Shown one piece after another: positions 19,410 to 29,907 of a stretch of DNA of 64,000 bases (the stretch's first letter is position 1; each line of letters opens with the position of its first letter). The notes under the pieces are model-generated. The model had not been told where the DNA came from, ran no database searches, and saw only the letters and a program-made list of their open reading frames with translations. The DNA is from Prochlorococcus marinus bv. HNLC2. Lineage in GTDB: Bacteria > Cyanobacteriota > Cyanobacteriia > PCC-6307 > Cyanobiaceae. The DNA lies in NCBI GenBank assembly GCA_000218745.1, contig GL947595.1, positions 1,267,388-1,331,387 of the forward strand. The letters are read 5' to 3'. Position numbers and translations under genes: made by a program.

Positions 19410-22304
19410 TTAAGATAAAACCTCTTTTAAATATTTAGCAGTGTGACTTGTTGGATGCTCAGCAACTGATTCTGGGGTTCCTTGAACGACAACCTCACCT
19501 CCTTTATCACCTCCATCAGGGCCAAGATCAATTATCCAGTCTGAACACCTTATGACATCTAAATTATGTTCTATTACTATTACCGAATTACCCTTATCAA
19601 CAAGACGCTGAATAACATCCATCAATTTATGAACATCATAAAAACTCAAACCAGTTGTAGGTTCATCTATTAAATAAAGAGTTTTTCCTGTAGCCCTCTT
19701 AGATAATTCTGTCGCTAACTTTACTCTTTGTGCCTCCCCTCCAGACAAAGTTGGAGCTGGCTGACCTAGTTTGACATAACCAAGACCAACATCAACTAAA
19801 GTAGTTAATCTTTCAGACGCCTGGGGAATAGCACTAAAAGCTTCTGCAGCTTGCTCAACAGTCATCTCTAAAACGTCAGAAATAGTATATCCCTTATATT
19901 TAACTTGAAGTGTTTCCCTATTAAAACGAGCTCCCTTACATACATCACATTGAACATAGACATCTGGAAGAAAATTCATTTCAATAATATTTACTCCTTG
20001 TCCACGGCAAGCCTCACACCTGCCTCCTTTAACATTAAAGCTAAATTGGCCAGCTTGATAACCACGAGCTTTAGCTTCTATAGACGCCGCAAAAACTTGT
20101 CTAATCGGGTCGAAGGCGCCTGTATAAGTAGCAGGATTTGATCTTGGAGTTCTCCCGATCGGAGATTGATCAATAACAATAACTTTATCAATAGCCTTTA
20201 TTCCTTTTAATTCCTTTAATCCTTTAGGAAAGGGAACTTTAAGACCAAGATTATGGCTTAAAGCTGGATGTAAAAGTTCATTCACTAAAGTACTTTTTCC
20301 GCTTCCACTTACCCCTGTAACAGAAACAAGTCGTCCCAAAGGAAACTCTACTGATATATTTTTAAGATTATTTTTATCACAGTTATTTAAAATTAAACTT
20401 TTTTTAACAGCAGAGCGACGTTCTGTTGGTGTAGGGATTCTTTTTCTTCCGCTTAAATAAGCTCCAGTAAGAGAATTATCCGCTTTTAAAACATCATCAA
20501 AAGAACCCTTAGCAACAATTTCTCCTCCATATACCCCAGCACCTGGACCAATATCTACTATATAATCAGCTGCTTTCATAGTATCTTCATCATGTTCAAC
20601 AACAACTAATGTATTACCTAAGTCTCTCAATTTTTTAAGAGTCTCTAAAAGCCTGTCATTATCTCTTTGATGAAGGCCAATGCTTGGTTCGTCAAGAACA
20701 TAAAGAACTCCTGTAAGTCCTGCTCCAATTTGTGTTGCGAGTCTTATTCTTTGAGCTTCTCCCCCCGATAGTGTCATAGCAGGTCTATCAAGCGTTAAAT
20801 AATCTAACCCAACATCAATTAAAAACCTTAACCTCAACCTTATCTCTTTTAAAACGAGCTCCCCGATTTGTTTTTGTCTATCAGATAAAACTACATTACC
20901 AGTATTATTGAGACCCATAATTTTTTCTATATGAAACAAGGTTTCAGAAACACTGATAGAAGTTAGATCTGTTATTGAATAAGGACCAAGCTTTACAGCT
21001 AAAGCTTCTGGTCTTAATCTTTTTCCACAACATGTCTTACAAGGAACCAATTCTAAATATTTTTCTAATTTTTGTCTCACAGACTCCCCATTTGCTTCAC
21101 TAAGTTGACGTTCAAGAATATTAAGTATCCCTTCAAAAGGTCTTTCAAATCCTGGAGAGGAATTAAATCGACTATCAGCTTTTATAAGAATAGGTTTATC
21201 TGATCCAAGCAATAAAACCTTTTGCTGTAATTCATTGAGATCTTTCCATGGTGTTTTTAATTCAAAGCCATATGCCTCCCCAACTGAATATAGTAATGAA
21301 AAATAATATGTATTATCTTTTTCGCTCCATGGAGCAACAGCTGCATAAACAGGCAAATTTACCTCAGGAACAACTCTTTCAAAAGTGAATTTCTTTAAAA
21401 AACCAATGCCATGACAATCAGGACAAGCTCCATAAGGACTATTAAAAGAAAACAAGCGAGGGGATAACTCCTCAACAATTGATCCGTGCTCGGGACAAGC
21501 AAAATTCTCAGAATATAATCTTTCCCTCACTAAAGTTGAAGGCAACTCCTCACCTTTTTTTGGAACAACTTCAACAATAGACAAGCCATCGCCTCGTTTC
21601 AATGAGGTTCTTAATGAGTCATTTAATCTCTCTTGAATACCCTCTCTAGCTATTAACCTGTCAACCACTACTTCTATATCATGTATATGATTTTTATCCA
21701 ATTCTATACTGTCTGATAATTCTCTAACTTCACCATTAATTCTTACTCTTGCAAACCCTTCTGAAGCTAAACCGCTTAATAATTTTGCATGCGTACCTTT
21801 TTTTCCTCTCACAACCGGAGAAAGAATCTGATACCTAGTTCCCTCTGGTAGTAATAAAATTTGATCTACCATTTCATCTATCGTTTGAGGGCTTATTTTT
21901 CTATCACAATGATGACAATGAGGTTCGCCAGCTCTTCCAAATAATAATCTTAAGTAATCTTGAATTTCAGTTACTGTACCAACTGTTGAACGTGGATTAT
22001 GACTAGTTGATTTCTGATCAATTGATATAGCAGGAGATAAACCTTCAATATTATCTACATCAGGTTTATCTACTTGCCCTAAAAATTGTCTGGCATAAGC
22101 AGATAAACTTTCTACATATCTTCTCTGACCTTCAGCAAAAATCGTATCAAAAGCCAAAGAACTTTTTCCACTTCCACTTACTCCTGTAAAGACAACAAAT
22201 TTATTTCTTGGTAAGGATAGATCAATATTTTTTAAATTATGCTGTCTTGCTCCTCTTATAACAATTCTATTTTCATTTAAGTTGTCATTATTTTTTCTAG
22301 GCAT
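19410..22304 (-). CDS. uvrA: Excinuclease ABC subunit A
   Basis: UvrA recognises bulky DNA damage such as UV photoproducts and loads UvrB in nucleotide excision repair. The 964-residue protein has two ABC ATPase halves: Walker A VFTGVSGSGKSSLAFDTI early on and SVTGVSGSGKSTLVNELL in the second half, each with a signature LSGGEAQR. Zinc ligands are CPDCHGIG, plus CEACRGQG and CDVCKGARF. It is complete. About 197 bases separate it from sps; the stretch is AT-rich and I see nothing convincing in it. Confidence 0.98.
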   Translation of the reverse strand: MPRKNNDNLNENRIVIRGARQHNLKNIDLSLPRNKFVVFTGVSGSGKSSLAFDTIFAEGQRRYVESLSAYARQFLGQVDKPDVDNIEGLSPAISIDQKSTSHNPRSTVGTVTEIQDYLRLLFGRAGEPHCHHCDRKISPQTIDEMVDQILLLPEGTRYQILSPVVRGKKGTHAKLLSGLASEGFARVRINGEVRELSDSIELDKNHIHDIEVVVDRLIAREGIQERLNDSLRTSLKRGDGLSIVEVVPKKGEELPSTLVRERLYSENFACPEHGSIVEELSPRLFSFNSPYGACPDCHGIGFLKKFTFERVVPEVNLPVYAAVAPWSEKDNTYYFSLLYSVGEAYGFELKTPWKDLNELQQKVLLLGSDKPILIKADSRFNSSPGFERPFEGILNILERQLSEANGESVRQKLEKYLELVPCKTCCGKRLRPEALAVKLGPYSITDLTSISVSETLFHIEKIMGLNNTGNVVLSDRQKQIGELVLKEIRLRLRFLIDVGLDYLTLDRPAMTLSGGEAQRIRLATQIGAGLTGVLYVLDEPSIGLHQRDNDRLLETLKKLRDLGNTLVVVEHDEDTMKAADYIVDIGPGAGVYGGEIVAKGSFDDVLKADNSLTGAYLSGRKRIPTPTERRSAVKKSLILNNCDKNNLKNISVEFPLGRLVSVTGVSGSGKSTLVNELLHPALSHNLGLKVPFPKGLKELKGIKAIDKVIVIDQSPIGRTPRSNPATYTGAFDPIRQVFAASIEAKARGYQAGQFSFNVKGGRCEACRGQGVNIIEMNFLPDVYVQCDVCKGARFNRETLQVKYKGYTISDVLEMTVEQAAEAFSAIPQASERLTTLVDVGLGYVKLGQPAPTLSGGEAQRVKLATELSKRATGKTLYLIDEPTTGLSFYDVHKLMDVIQRLVDKGNSVIVIEHNLDVIRCSDWIIDLGPDGGDKGGEVVVQGTPESVAEHPTSHTAKYLKEVLS

Positions 22305-22357
22305 TTAAAAATATTTATATTAAAAATAGATTTCTTATTATAGTAAAACTTTTTAAA

Positions 22358-24046
22358 TTAAGCGGCTGCTTTGTCTATAAGTGTTAGAGCATAATCACTT
22401 GCTTCCTCGAATCCCCCTCCAATTAATTCCGCTATCTCACTTTGCCTCTCTTTTTTTGTTTTTAATTTAGATAATGAAGTACAAGTAAAACCATTTTTAA
22501 TATTCTTTTGTACTTTAAAATGCACATTAGCAGATGCAGCTAATAAAGGATGATGAGTTATACACAAAACCTGTCTTTTAGAAGAAATGTTTTTCATTAA
22601 TCTGATTAAAGCCAATAATGATTTACCACTTAAACCATTATCAATTTCATCAAAAAACAAAGTGCTAGAAATATCAGAAATTTGAGATTTTAATGCTAAT
22701 AAAAACCTAGACATTTCTCCTCCAGATATAACTTGAGACAAGGGAGCCAAAGACTGGTCTGGATTTGCAGAAAAAAGAAATTTTATCTCTTCATGTCCAT
22801 TACAAGAATTTTCTGTAGGTTTGAAGTCAATTTTAAATATTGAATTTTGCAATCCCAAATCAGTAAACAAAGAAGTCACAGAAGTCTCTAATCTTTCTGC
22901 CACCTCTTTCCTTCTTTTCGATTGCATCTTATATAGATCAATCAGTTTAGTATTTAAACCTCTTAAATTATCTTTTAACTGATTTATCTCATCTTCTTTA
23001 TAATTAAAGTCACCAAAATTTCGAAGCTCATCCCTTTTTTTTATTAAATCAGGTAAATTCATTGAAAAACTTTTTTCAATATTTTGCAATTCAAAAATTC
23101 TTTGTTGAATAATATTTAAGTTGTTATCATCATTATCAATCTCATACAAGTATTCATTTAAAGACAACTTGAAATTCTCTAATTGTGACTCAATGAAATT
23201 ATTTGATCATAAAAATTATTTGCATTTTGATCATATTGAATAACTTTTTTAATAAATTTAATAATTTCACTTATAAAAGAACTTATAGTATTAGCTTCAT
23301 AATTCGAATCATCTATTAATAATAAAGAATCTGTAATTAAATTTTTTAATTCAAAATTATTAGCAAGTTTGATTTGCTTTGTTTTGAGTAAATCAATTTC
23401 ATTATCATCATTTAAATTAGAATCCTCAAGAATTTTAAGCATTTTAGAAGAGTTATTAAATTTATCTTTATCTTTTTCTAATTTAAGTAATTTTAAATCA
23501 AGTTGATCTTCAATTTCTTTGCATTTTCGCCATAGAGTTTTAACTTTTGAATTTATTTCTTTCAATGACTCATTACCAAATCCATCAATAATTGACATAG
23601 AGATAATCTTTTGATGAAAACAAAAAAGTATCTGATTGACCTGCAAAGTCGAGAAGTAGAGTACCTAAAGATTCTAAATATTTTCTTTTTAAAGAAATCT
23701 GATTTAAATAAAATTTACTAATAATTTTTGAATTTTTAATGACGCTTCTACGTTCAATATTTAACTCATCAGCGTTTTTAATACTTGAAGAAAAATTATT
23801 ATTTTCAAGCCAATTTCTCACACAAGGAGTTAAATCAAATCTAGCTTGAATAAAACATTCAGTTTTTCCTGGACGAATTAAGTGATTTAGAGGTATATTA
23901 GTTCCACCAAATAGTGAATTTAAAGAATCCAGTATCAACGACTTACCTGATCCTGATTCACCAGTAAAAACATTTAACCCTTTTTCAAAATTAATTTCTA
24001 TAATCTCAATCAGGGCTACATTTTGTAATTTTAATCTTTTTAACAC
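22358..24046 (-). pseudogene. recN: DNA repair protein RecN, frameshifted twice
   Basis: RecN is an SMC-like ATPase for double-strand break repair. The N-terminus carries LTGESGSGKS-type Walker A (VFTGESGSGKSLILDSLNSL) and LLDFAGQSDTFLF. The middle is coiled coil rich in Lys, Glu and Leu. The C-terminus has the ABC signature QVISGGEMSRFLLALK and Walker B LFFDEIDNGLSG. These three parts occupy three frames: one extra base near 23598-23606 and one missing base at 23192-23193 explain it. Repaired, the protein has 562 residues, the expected length. Confidence 0.94.
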
Positions 24047-24117
24047 AATGATTTCTCTCTACACAAAAAAATTAGCCTCTTTTTACACAAAATAAAAGGT
24101 ATTCACAATATATAGTT

Positions 24118-25971
24118 ATGAAAGAGGATTTTAAAGATTTTATAGAAGCTTCGGGATTACTGGAATATGATCCAGTAACTATATCGAAAATATATAGAAA
24201 AAATCCACAAAGACTTTTAAAACGTCTATGGCAAACTTTAATTCCTATCTTTTCTTATATACTTTCAGTCTTTTGGGATAAAATTACTGGTGCATTAAAA
24301 AATAAGCAGCAGGCAAGATTTAGAGCCACACAACTTACAAATTTACTTGTAGAGCTTGGTCCTGCTTTTGTAAAAGCAGGACAAGCACTATCAACAAGAC
24401 CAGATATTATTCCTGTTGTACTTTTAGAAGAGTTGTCACAACTTCAAGATCAACTTCCAGGTTTTGACGGAGATGAAGCAATGGAGTTGATAGAAAAAGA
24501 CTTAAATAAAGAAATTGATGAAATATTTTTAAAAATAGATAAGAACCCTATTTCTGCCGCATCCTTAGGTCAAGTTCATAAAGCAATATTAAAAGATGGA
24601 AATACTGTTGCTGTCAAAGTTCAACGCCCTGGACTTAGAGAACAAATTACTCTTGATCTTTACATCGTAAGAAATATAGCTCTTTGGTTAAAAAATAATA
24701 TTGGACTTATCAGAAGTGATTTGGTGGCATTAATAGATGAACTAGGCAAAAGAGTATTTGAAGAAATGGATTATATAAATGAAGCTGATAATGCTGAAAA
24801 ATTTAGAATAATGCATGAAAAAAATATAAAAATTGCAGTCCCAAAAATCTATCAAGAATTTACTTCAAGAAGAGTTTTAACAATGGAATGGATTGATGGT
24901 ACAAAATTAACAAATCTTGAAGATGTAAAGAAATTAGGAATTGATCCTGATGAAATGATAGAAATTGGAGTTCAATGCAGCCTCGAACAACTTTTAGAAC
25001 ATGGTTTTTTTCATGCAGATCCTCACCCAGGAAATCTACTAGCATTAGAAGATGGAAGGCTATGTTATTTAGATTTTGGAATGATGAGTGAAGTATCTAG
25101 AGATTCAAGATCTGGTCTTATACAAGCTGTTGTTCACTTGGTTAATAAAAATTTTGATAAATTATCTCATGATTTTGTTAAATTAGGCTTTCTTTCTAAA
25201 GAAGTTAACTTAGAACCAATAGTTCCTGCTTTTCAAGATGTTTTTGTAAATGCAATAGAATTAGGTGTCTCAAAAATGGATTTTAAAAGTGTTACTGATG
25301 ATATGTCTGGCGTAATGTACAAATTTCCTTTTAAATTACCTCCCTATTACGCATTAATAATAAGATCATTGATTACTTTAGAAGGTATTGCTCTTAGTGT
25401 TGATCCAAATTTTAAAATTCTTGGTGCTGCTTACCCATATTTCGCAAGAAGATTAATGGAAGATCCCGATCCTCAACTTAGAGAAAGTCTTAAAGAAATG
25501 CTTTTTGACAACAGTCAATTCAAATGGGACAGATTAGAAGATTTACTTTCAAATGCCGCCAAACAAACTGATCTTGATTTAGAAAAACTTTTAGATGAAG
25601 TGATAAATTTATTATTTTCTCCAAAAGGAGGTTTTTTAAGAAATGAAATTATTGATGGTTTAACCAATCAAATAGATATGTTTAACTGGAAATTCATCAA
25701 AAATATAAATCATTATTTACCTAAATCATTAAAAATAAATATTAATTACCAAGAAGATATGAACAATATTATTTTTTCAATTGAACCTTTTACAAAATTT
25801 TTAAATGTTTTACAAAAAGTGCCTGGTTACTCTAATGAATTATTTTTCAAACAAATACCACGTTTACTTAATGAACCCTACACTAAAGAAATGAGTTTAA
25901 AAATTGCTCGAAGAGTCACCGAAAAAAGTGTAGTTCGATTAGTAAAAATTGCTGCTGGATCTGCTATTTAG
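24118..25971 (+). CDS. ABC1/UbiB-family atypical kinase
   Basis: The 617-residue protein has the family signatures KAGQALSTRPD (about residues 91-101), AASLGQVHKA with the alanine-rich nucleotide loop, VAVKVQRPGL with the conserved lysine, and FHADPHPGN with YLDFGMM as the catalytic and metal loops. In cyanobacteria and chloroplasts such proteins are tied to prenylquinone metabolism. The substrate is not known. It is divergent from recN with about 71 bases between, and the next gene starts two bases after its stop, so they probably form an operon. Confidence 0.93.
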   Translation: MKEDFKDFIEASGLLEYDPVTISKIYRKNPQRLLKRLWQTLIPIFSYILSVFWDKITGALKNKQQARFRATQLTNLLVELGPAFVKAGQALSTRPDIIPVVLLEELSQLQDQLPGFDGDEAMELIEKDLNKEIDEIFLKIDKNPISAASLGQVHKAILKDGNTVAVKVQRPGLREQITLDLYIVRNIALWLKNNIGLIRSDLVALIDELGKRVFEEMDYINEADNAEKFRIMHEKNIKIAVPKIYQEFTSRRVLTMEWIDGTKLTNLEDVKKLGIDPDEMIEIGVQCSLEQLLEHGFFHADPHPGNLLALEDGRLCYLDFGMMSEVSRDSRSGLIQAVVHLVNKNFDKLSHDFVKLGFLSKEVNLEPIVPAFQDVFVNAIELGVSKMDFKSVTDDMSGVMYKFPFKLPPYYALIIRSLITLEGIALSVDPNFKILGAAYPYFARRLMEDPDPQLRESLKEMLFDNSQFKWDRLEDLLSNAAKQTDLDLEKLLDEVINLLFSPKGGFLRNEIIDGLTNQIDMFNWKFIKNINHYLPKSLKININYQEDMNNIIFSIEPFTKFLNVLQKVPGYSNELFFKQIPRLLNEPYTKEMSLKIARRVTEKSVVRLVKIAAGSAI

Positions 25972-25972
25972 G

Positions 25973-26545
25973 ATGAATATCATTAAATTTTCTTATAAAA
26001 AAATTATCATTTTAATATTTATTGGTTTATCAATTTTTCCTGCTAATAAAGTAAAAAGCGCTGAAGAAATCAAAATAGTCTATAGTATTTTCTCAAGAAC
26101 GATAAATGTTAAAGAACTAAAAGAATTTGCTCTTTACGGAAACGCTGATAAAAATTTTAAAAGACTTTTAAAACTAACCAATACTAAAAATGATGAAATA
26201 AAAGAAATTCTAAGAAAAGAATTCCAGATTCCACTTTCAATAGCAAGCAAATTAATGTATTCAGAAATAGGAAATGTAATACTAACTAGATTATCAAAAA
26301 TAATTCATCCTCCAAATGCGAGAGACGAAAAGACTGCCGTATTAGCTTTACGATCAAGTGTTATAAAAGGGATTGATATTGGAGAAGGGAAAATCAATAC
26401 TATAACTTTCTTCGAAGGTTATCCTACAAAAAAAGTTATTTTAAATGTTAATGCTTTGAGTAAAATCATGAATAAAGTAGAATCAATTGCTGAATTACTA
26501 GAATTTTTTACAAACTCACCTCTTACCAAAATCAAAACAGATTAA
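25973..26545 (+). CDS. DUF1400-like exported protein
   Basis: The 190-residue product has an N-terminal signal ([24 protein letters not shown]), probably cleaved after residue 31 or so. The mature part ([20 protein letters not shown], then [20 protein letters not shown]) resembles the helical cyanobacterial domain of unknown function DUF1400, often found on predicted alpha/beta hydrolases; no hydrolase domain is present here. ATG 25973 follows the kinase stop at once, a better start than an upstream TTG at 25949. Confidence 0.8.
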   Translation: MNIIKFSYKKIIILIFIGLSIFPANKVKSAEEIKIVYSIFSRTINVKELKEFALYGNADKNFKRLLKLTNTKNDEIKEILRKEFQIPLSIASKLMYSEIGNVILTRLSKIIHPPNARDEKTAVLALRSSVIKGIDIGEGKINTITFFEGYPTKKVILNVNALSKIMNKVESIAELLEFFTNSPLTKIKTD

Positions 26546-26552
26546 TCTAATT

Positions 26553-27653
26553 ATGGTTCTTAAACTTATCAAAAGAAAATTAAAGCTAAATTATCGAAAG
26601 AAAAAATGGCCTGGATTAATTGAAGCCTACAGAAAGTATTTACCTGTTAGCTCAAAAACTCCAATAGTTTCTCTTCAAGAGGGTAATACTCCATTAATCC
26701 TAAGTGAAAAACTAAGTGAAATTATCGGAAATAATACGAAAGTATTTTTAAAATATGACGGATTAAATCCTACAGGTTCCTTTAAGGATAGAGGGATGAC
26801 AATGGCTATAAGCAAAGCTAAAGAAGAAGGTTGTGAAGCAGTGATTTGTGCAAGCACAGGCAATACTTCTGCTGCTGCTGCTGCCTACGCAGCAAAAGGA
26901 GGTCTTAAATCATTTGTATTAATACCGGATGGCTTTGTAGCTCAAGGAAAATTAGCACAAGCATTAATGTATGGAGCAGAGGTAATTTCTATAAAAGACA
27001 ACTTCGATAAAGCATTAGAAATTGTTAGAGAATTATCAGAGCAATTTCCTATTACTTTAGTAAACTCAGTGAATCCATATCGAATTGAAGGTCAAAAAAC
27101 AGCTGCATTTGAAATTGTAGATGATTTAAAATTTTCTCCTGACTGGCTATGTATTCCAATGGGTAATGCAGGAAATATTACAGCTTACTGGAAAGGATTT
27201 AAGGAATACTCTCAAAAAAATAAAAAATTAATCCTTCCTAAAATGATGGGTTTTCAATCTTCTGGTTCAGCTCCACTGGTAGAAAACATCATTGTTAAAA
27301 ATCCTGATACTATTGCCACAGCAATTCGAATCGGTAATCCAGTAAATAGAGAAAAAGCTAAATTAGTAAAAAAAGAAAGCAAAGGAGACTTTCAATCAGT
27401 TACAGATACTGAAATTATTTCAGCCTATAAAATACTTGCTTCCGAAGGAGTATTTTGCGAACCAGCCAGTGCTGCATCAGTTGCTGGACTAATTAAAAAT
27501 AAAAATAGAATCAAAAAGGAATCAACAATTGTTTGTGTCTTAACTGGCAATGGATTAAAAGACCCTGATTGTGCGATTAAAAATAACGATGCTATTTTCA
27601 CAAAAAATGTTGAACCTGACATAAAAAATATTTCAGAAAAACTTGGTTTCTAA
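26553..27653 (+). CDS. thrC: Threonine synthase
   Basis: ThrC converts O-phosphohomoserine to threonine using pyridoxal phosphate. The cofactor lysine is Lys78 in [13 protein letters not shown]; the phosphate-binding loop is [15 protein letters not shown] and the glycine-rich loop is [11 protein letters not shown]. Near the C-terminus [14 protein letters not shown] is also typical. At 366 residues it is the short class of threonine synthase. It starts seven bases after the DUF1400 gene. It is the last gene before the putative origin. Confidence 0.97.
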   Translation: MVLKLIKRKLKLNYRKKKWPGLIEAYRKYLPVSSKTPIVSLQEGNTPLILSEKLSEIIGNNTKVFLKYDGLNPTGSFKDRGMTMAISKAKEEGCEAVICASTGNTSAAAAAYAAKGGLKSFVLIPDGFVAQGKLAQALMYGAEVISIKDNFDKALEIVRELSEQFPITLVNSVNPYRIEGQKTAAFEIVDDLKFSPDWLCIPMGNAGNITAYWKGFKEYSQKNKKLILPKMMGFQSSGSAPLVENIIVKNPDTIATAIRIGNPVNREKAKLVKKESKGDFQSVTDTEIISAYKILASEGVFCEPASAASVAGLIKNKNRIKKESTIVCVLTGNGLKDPDCAIKNNDAIFTKNVEPDIKNISEKLGF

Positions 27654-27675
27654 ACAAACCAATTAAAAAAGTGAA

Positions 27676-27684
27676 TGTGGAAAA
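27676..27684 (-). promoter_or_regulatory. DnaA box
   Basis: TGTGGAAAA on the plus strand is the exact complement of TTTTCCACA, the DnaA box form known from Synechococcus. It lies 23 bases after the thrC stop. Confidence 0.65.
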
Positions 27685-27792
27685 ACAATAAAATTTATTT
27701 CAATCTGTGAAAAACTTTAATAAAAAATTGAAGTTTGTTAATTTCTTTTATTAATTAATTCATAATTAAAAATTTTTACCATTTCTAAAAAT

Positions 27793-27801
27793 TTTTCCAC
27801 A
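27793..27801 (+). promoter_or_regulatory. DnaA box
   Basis: A perfect TTTTCCACA on the plus strand, opposite in orientation to the box at 27676-27684 and in the centre of the dnaN upstream region. Confidence 0.65.
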
Positions 27802-27845
27802 TTATAAAAAAAGATATTTATTTGTTCAGCAAAGATTTTTCAAGG

Positions 27846-27863
27846 TTTTCCTCAGATTCCACA
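27846..27863 (+). promoter_or_regulatory. Tandem pair of degenerate DnaA boxes
   Basis: TTTTCCTCA at 27846-27854 (one mismatch) is followed without a gap by GATTCCACA at 27855-27863 (two mismatches). Both point the same way as the perfect box at 27793, and both lie beside the AT-rich stretch. Confidence 0.45.
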
Positions 27864-27994
27864 GCCCCTACTACTACTATTTTTTTTAATTTAATAATAT
27901 AAATAATATTATTGAGTTGTTATAAAATCTAAATAAAAAAGAAATGGAATTACTTAAAAGAAGCATTATTATGTGTTTATAAACATTTTTTTTA

Positions 27995-29158
27995 ATGGAT
28001 ATTGTCTGTAAACAAAGCGAGTTAAATAATGCTATCCAGCTTGTTAGTAGGGCTGTAGCCTCAAGACCAACACATCCTATTTTATCTAACCTTTTAGTTA
28101 CAGCTGATGAAGTAACAAATAAAATTAGTTTAACTGGATTTGATTTGAATTTAGGAATCCAAACTTCTTTTGATGCAACCGTCTCTCAAAGTGGAGCTAT
28201 TACAATACCTTCTAGATTATTATCAGAAATTGTTTCTAAATTACCTAATGAATCTCCTGTTTCATTAACTGTTGAAGAATTATCAGATAATATTCTTTTA
28301 AAAAGTGAGAGAGGATCTTTTAATATTAAAGGAATACCTTCTGATGACTATCCTAAATTACCTTTTGTTGAAAGTGGTACTTCTCTCGAAATAGATCCTT
28401 CATCATTTTTACAAGCTTTAAAAATGACTATTTTTTCAAGTAGTAACGATGAATCGAAGCAATTATTAACGGGTGTTAATTTTAAATTTAAAAAAAGTAT
28501 TTTAGAATCAGCAGCAACAGATGGTCATAGATTAGCTGTTATATTAAATAATGATCAAGATTTAAATCTTCAGGATAATAGTGATGATTTGAAAGATAGT
28601 GATTTTAATTTATCTGTGACAATTCCAACTAGATCATTAAGGGAAATTGAAAAACTTGTGAGTTGTAAATCTCATGAAAATTCAATAAAACTTTTTTATG
28701 ATAAAGGACAAGTAGTTTTTATTTCTGCTAATCAAATTATTACTACTAGAACTCTTGAGGGCACTTATCCAAATTATTCACAATTAATTCCAGATTCTTT
28801 TTCAAAAGTATTTAAATTTAATAAAAATTCCTTTATTGAATCTCTTGAGAGAATTGCTGTCTTAGCAGACCAACAAAGTAGTGTTGTTAAAATTAATTTG
28901 AATGATGATGGATATGCTTCAATAAGTGCAGATGCTCAGGATATTGGCAATGCAGAGGAGTTATTACCAGTTACATACTCTGGTGAAAAATTAGAGATTG
29001 CTTTTAACGTTAAATATTTGTTAGAAGGATTAAGGGTTATTTCTTCTGAAAATGTTCTTTTGAAATGTAATCTTTCAACTACTCCTGCAGTGTTAGTTCC
29101 AGATGACAATATTACATCTTTTACCTATTTGGTGATGCCTGTACAGGTTAGATCATAG
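27995..29158 (+). CDS. dnaN: DNA polymerase III sliding clamp (beta subunit)
   Basis: DnaN is the ring clamp that tethers polymerase III to DNA. The 387 residues form three repeated clamp domains; recognisable pieces are ASRPTHPILSNLLVTAD, FNIKGIPSDDYPKLP, ATDGHRLAVI and the C-terminal YLVMPVQVRS, which closes the peptide-binding pocket in beta clamps. ATG 27995 is the first good start after the origin region. The next gene begins one base after the stop, so it heads an operon. Confidence 0.98.
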   Translation: MDIVCKQSELNNAIQLVSRAVASRPTHPILSNLLVTADEVTNKISLTGFDLNLGIQTSFDATVSQSGAITIPSRLLSEIVSKLPNESPVSLTVEELSDNILLKSERGSFNIKGIPSDDYPKLPFVESGTSLEIDPSSFLQALKMTIFSSSNDESKQLLTGVNFKFKKSILESAATDGHRLAVILNNDQDLNLQDNSDDLKDSDFNLSVTIPTRSLREIEKLVSCKSHENSIKLFYDKGQVVFISANQIITTRTLEGTYPNYSQLIPDSFSKVFKFNKNSFIESLERIAVLADQQSSVVKINLNDDGYASISADAQDIGNAEELLPVTYSGEKLEIAFNVKYLLEGLRVISSENVLLKCNLSTTPAVLVPDDNITSFTYLVMPVQVRS

Positions 29159-29159
29159 T

Positions 29160-29904
29160 TTGAAATTACCTAAAGAATATTTATTAAGCGATTTATTGAG
29201 TCATAATGTTAGAGGAGATATGACATTATCTTATGGTGTCGGTGAAATTGTTTGGATGCATCCTCCTGTACATAGAATCTTAGGATGGTCGAGTAAACCT
29301 TCAAATTTTAATTTGCAAAGAAATGTTTGGAGATTAAATCAAATAAATCAGATTGTGAATAATGAAATTTTTGTAAAAGGTGAACCTGCTATTACTGATT
29401 TATCTGTATTAACTAGATTTCCAAATTTGTTATTTGCAAAGTTAATTAATAGTAATGGTATAAAAATAGGGATAATAGCGGATTTTGTTTTTGAATTTAA
29501 AACAGGACAAATTAAGTATTATTTGATTTCAAGATCAAACCCAAAAATTCCTGGTTCTAGTAGATGGAAATTAGATATTCGAAGTATTCTTGATCAACAA
29601 CCTGGTTTGGTTTTTTGTTCAAATGAAAGTTTAAATGATTTACCTCTTTTAAAATCAAGTTTTAAAAATGAAGTTTTTAAAAAAGGTAAGGTTTTTATTA
29701 ATAGATTTGATGATATGAAAAATATCGCAACTACTAAACTTGAAAATTGGCTTGAAGATGAAAATTATTTAAATGAAGATGAAGAAATTTCAGGTAAAAG
29801 ATTTTCCAAATAAATCAATTTACAAGGAAGATAAAAATTTCTATTCTGATAATATAAATCTTAAATCCTCTAATAGAAAAAAAGATGATGATCCTTGGAT
29901 TTAG
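29160..29904 (+). CDS. PRC-barrel-like protein, tail frameshifted
   Basis: This conserved cyanobacterial gene lies between dnaN and purL. It begins KLPKEYLLSDLLSHNVRGDM and contains a strand-rich region that resembles a PRC-barrel fold (GIKIGIIADFVFEFKTGQIK). Function is unknown. The frame ends at 29813, but one extra G at 29793-29794 hides a natural tail (VKDFPNKSIYKEDKNFYSDN to DDDPWI) ending at TAG 29902-29904. Repaired length is 247 residues. Start is TTG 29160, one base after dnaN; purL follows after three bases. Confidence 0.85.
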
Positions 29905-29907
29905 ATA

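Larger units (their letters stand above)
27654..27994. other. Putative chromosomal replication origin (oriC) upstream of dnaN
   Basis: This 341-base gene-free stretch is the longest in the window. It contains two perfect cyanobacterial-type DnaA boxes (TTTTCCACA), one each strand, plus a one-mismatch box TGTGAAAAA at 27706-27714 and a tandem pair at 27846-27863. A strongly AT-rich stretch at about 27879-27930 could be the unwinding element. Strand composition appears to switch across it. The dnaN gene follows directly; dnaA itself is absent from the window, as usual in cyanobacteria. No GATC cluster is seen. Confidence 0.72.

Noticed and set aside
24118..25971. Eukaryote-like kinase acquired by transfer
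   Set aside because: The ABC1/UbiB family is normal in cyanobacteria and the composition matches its neighbours.
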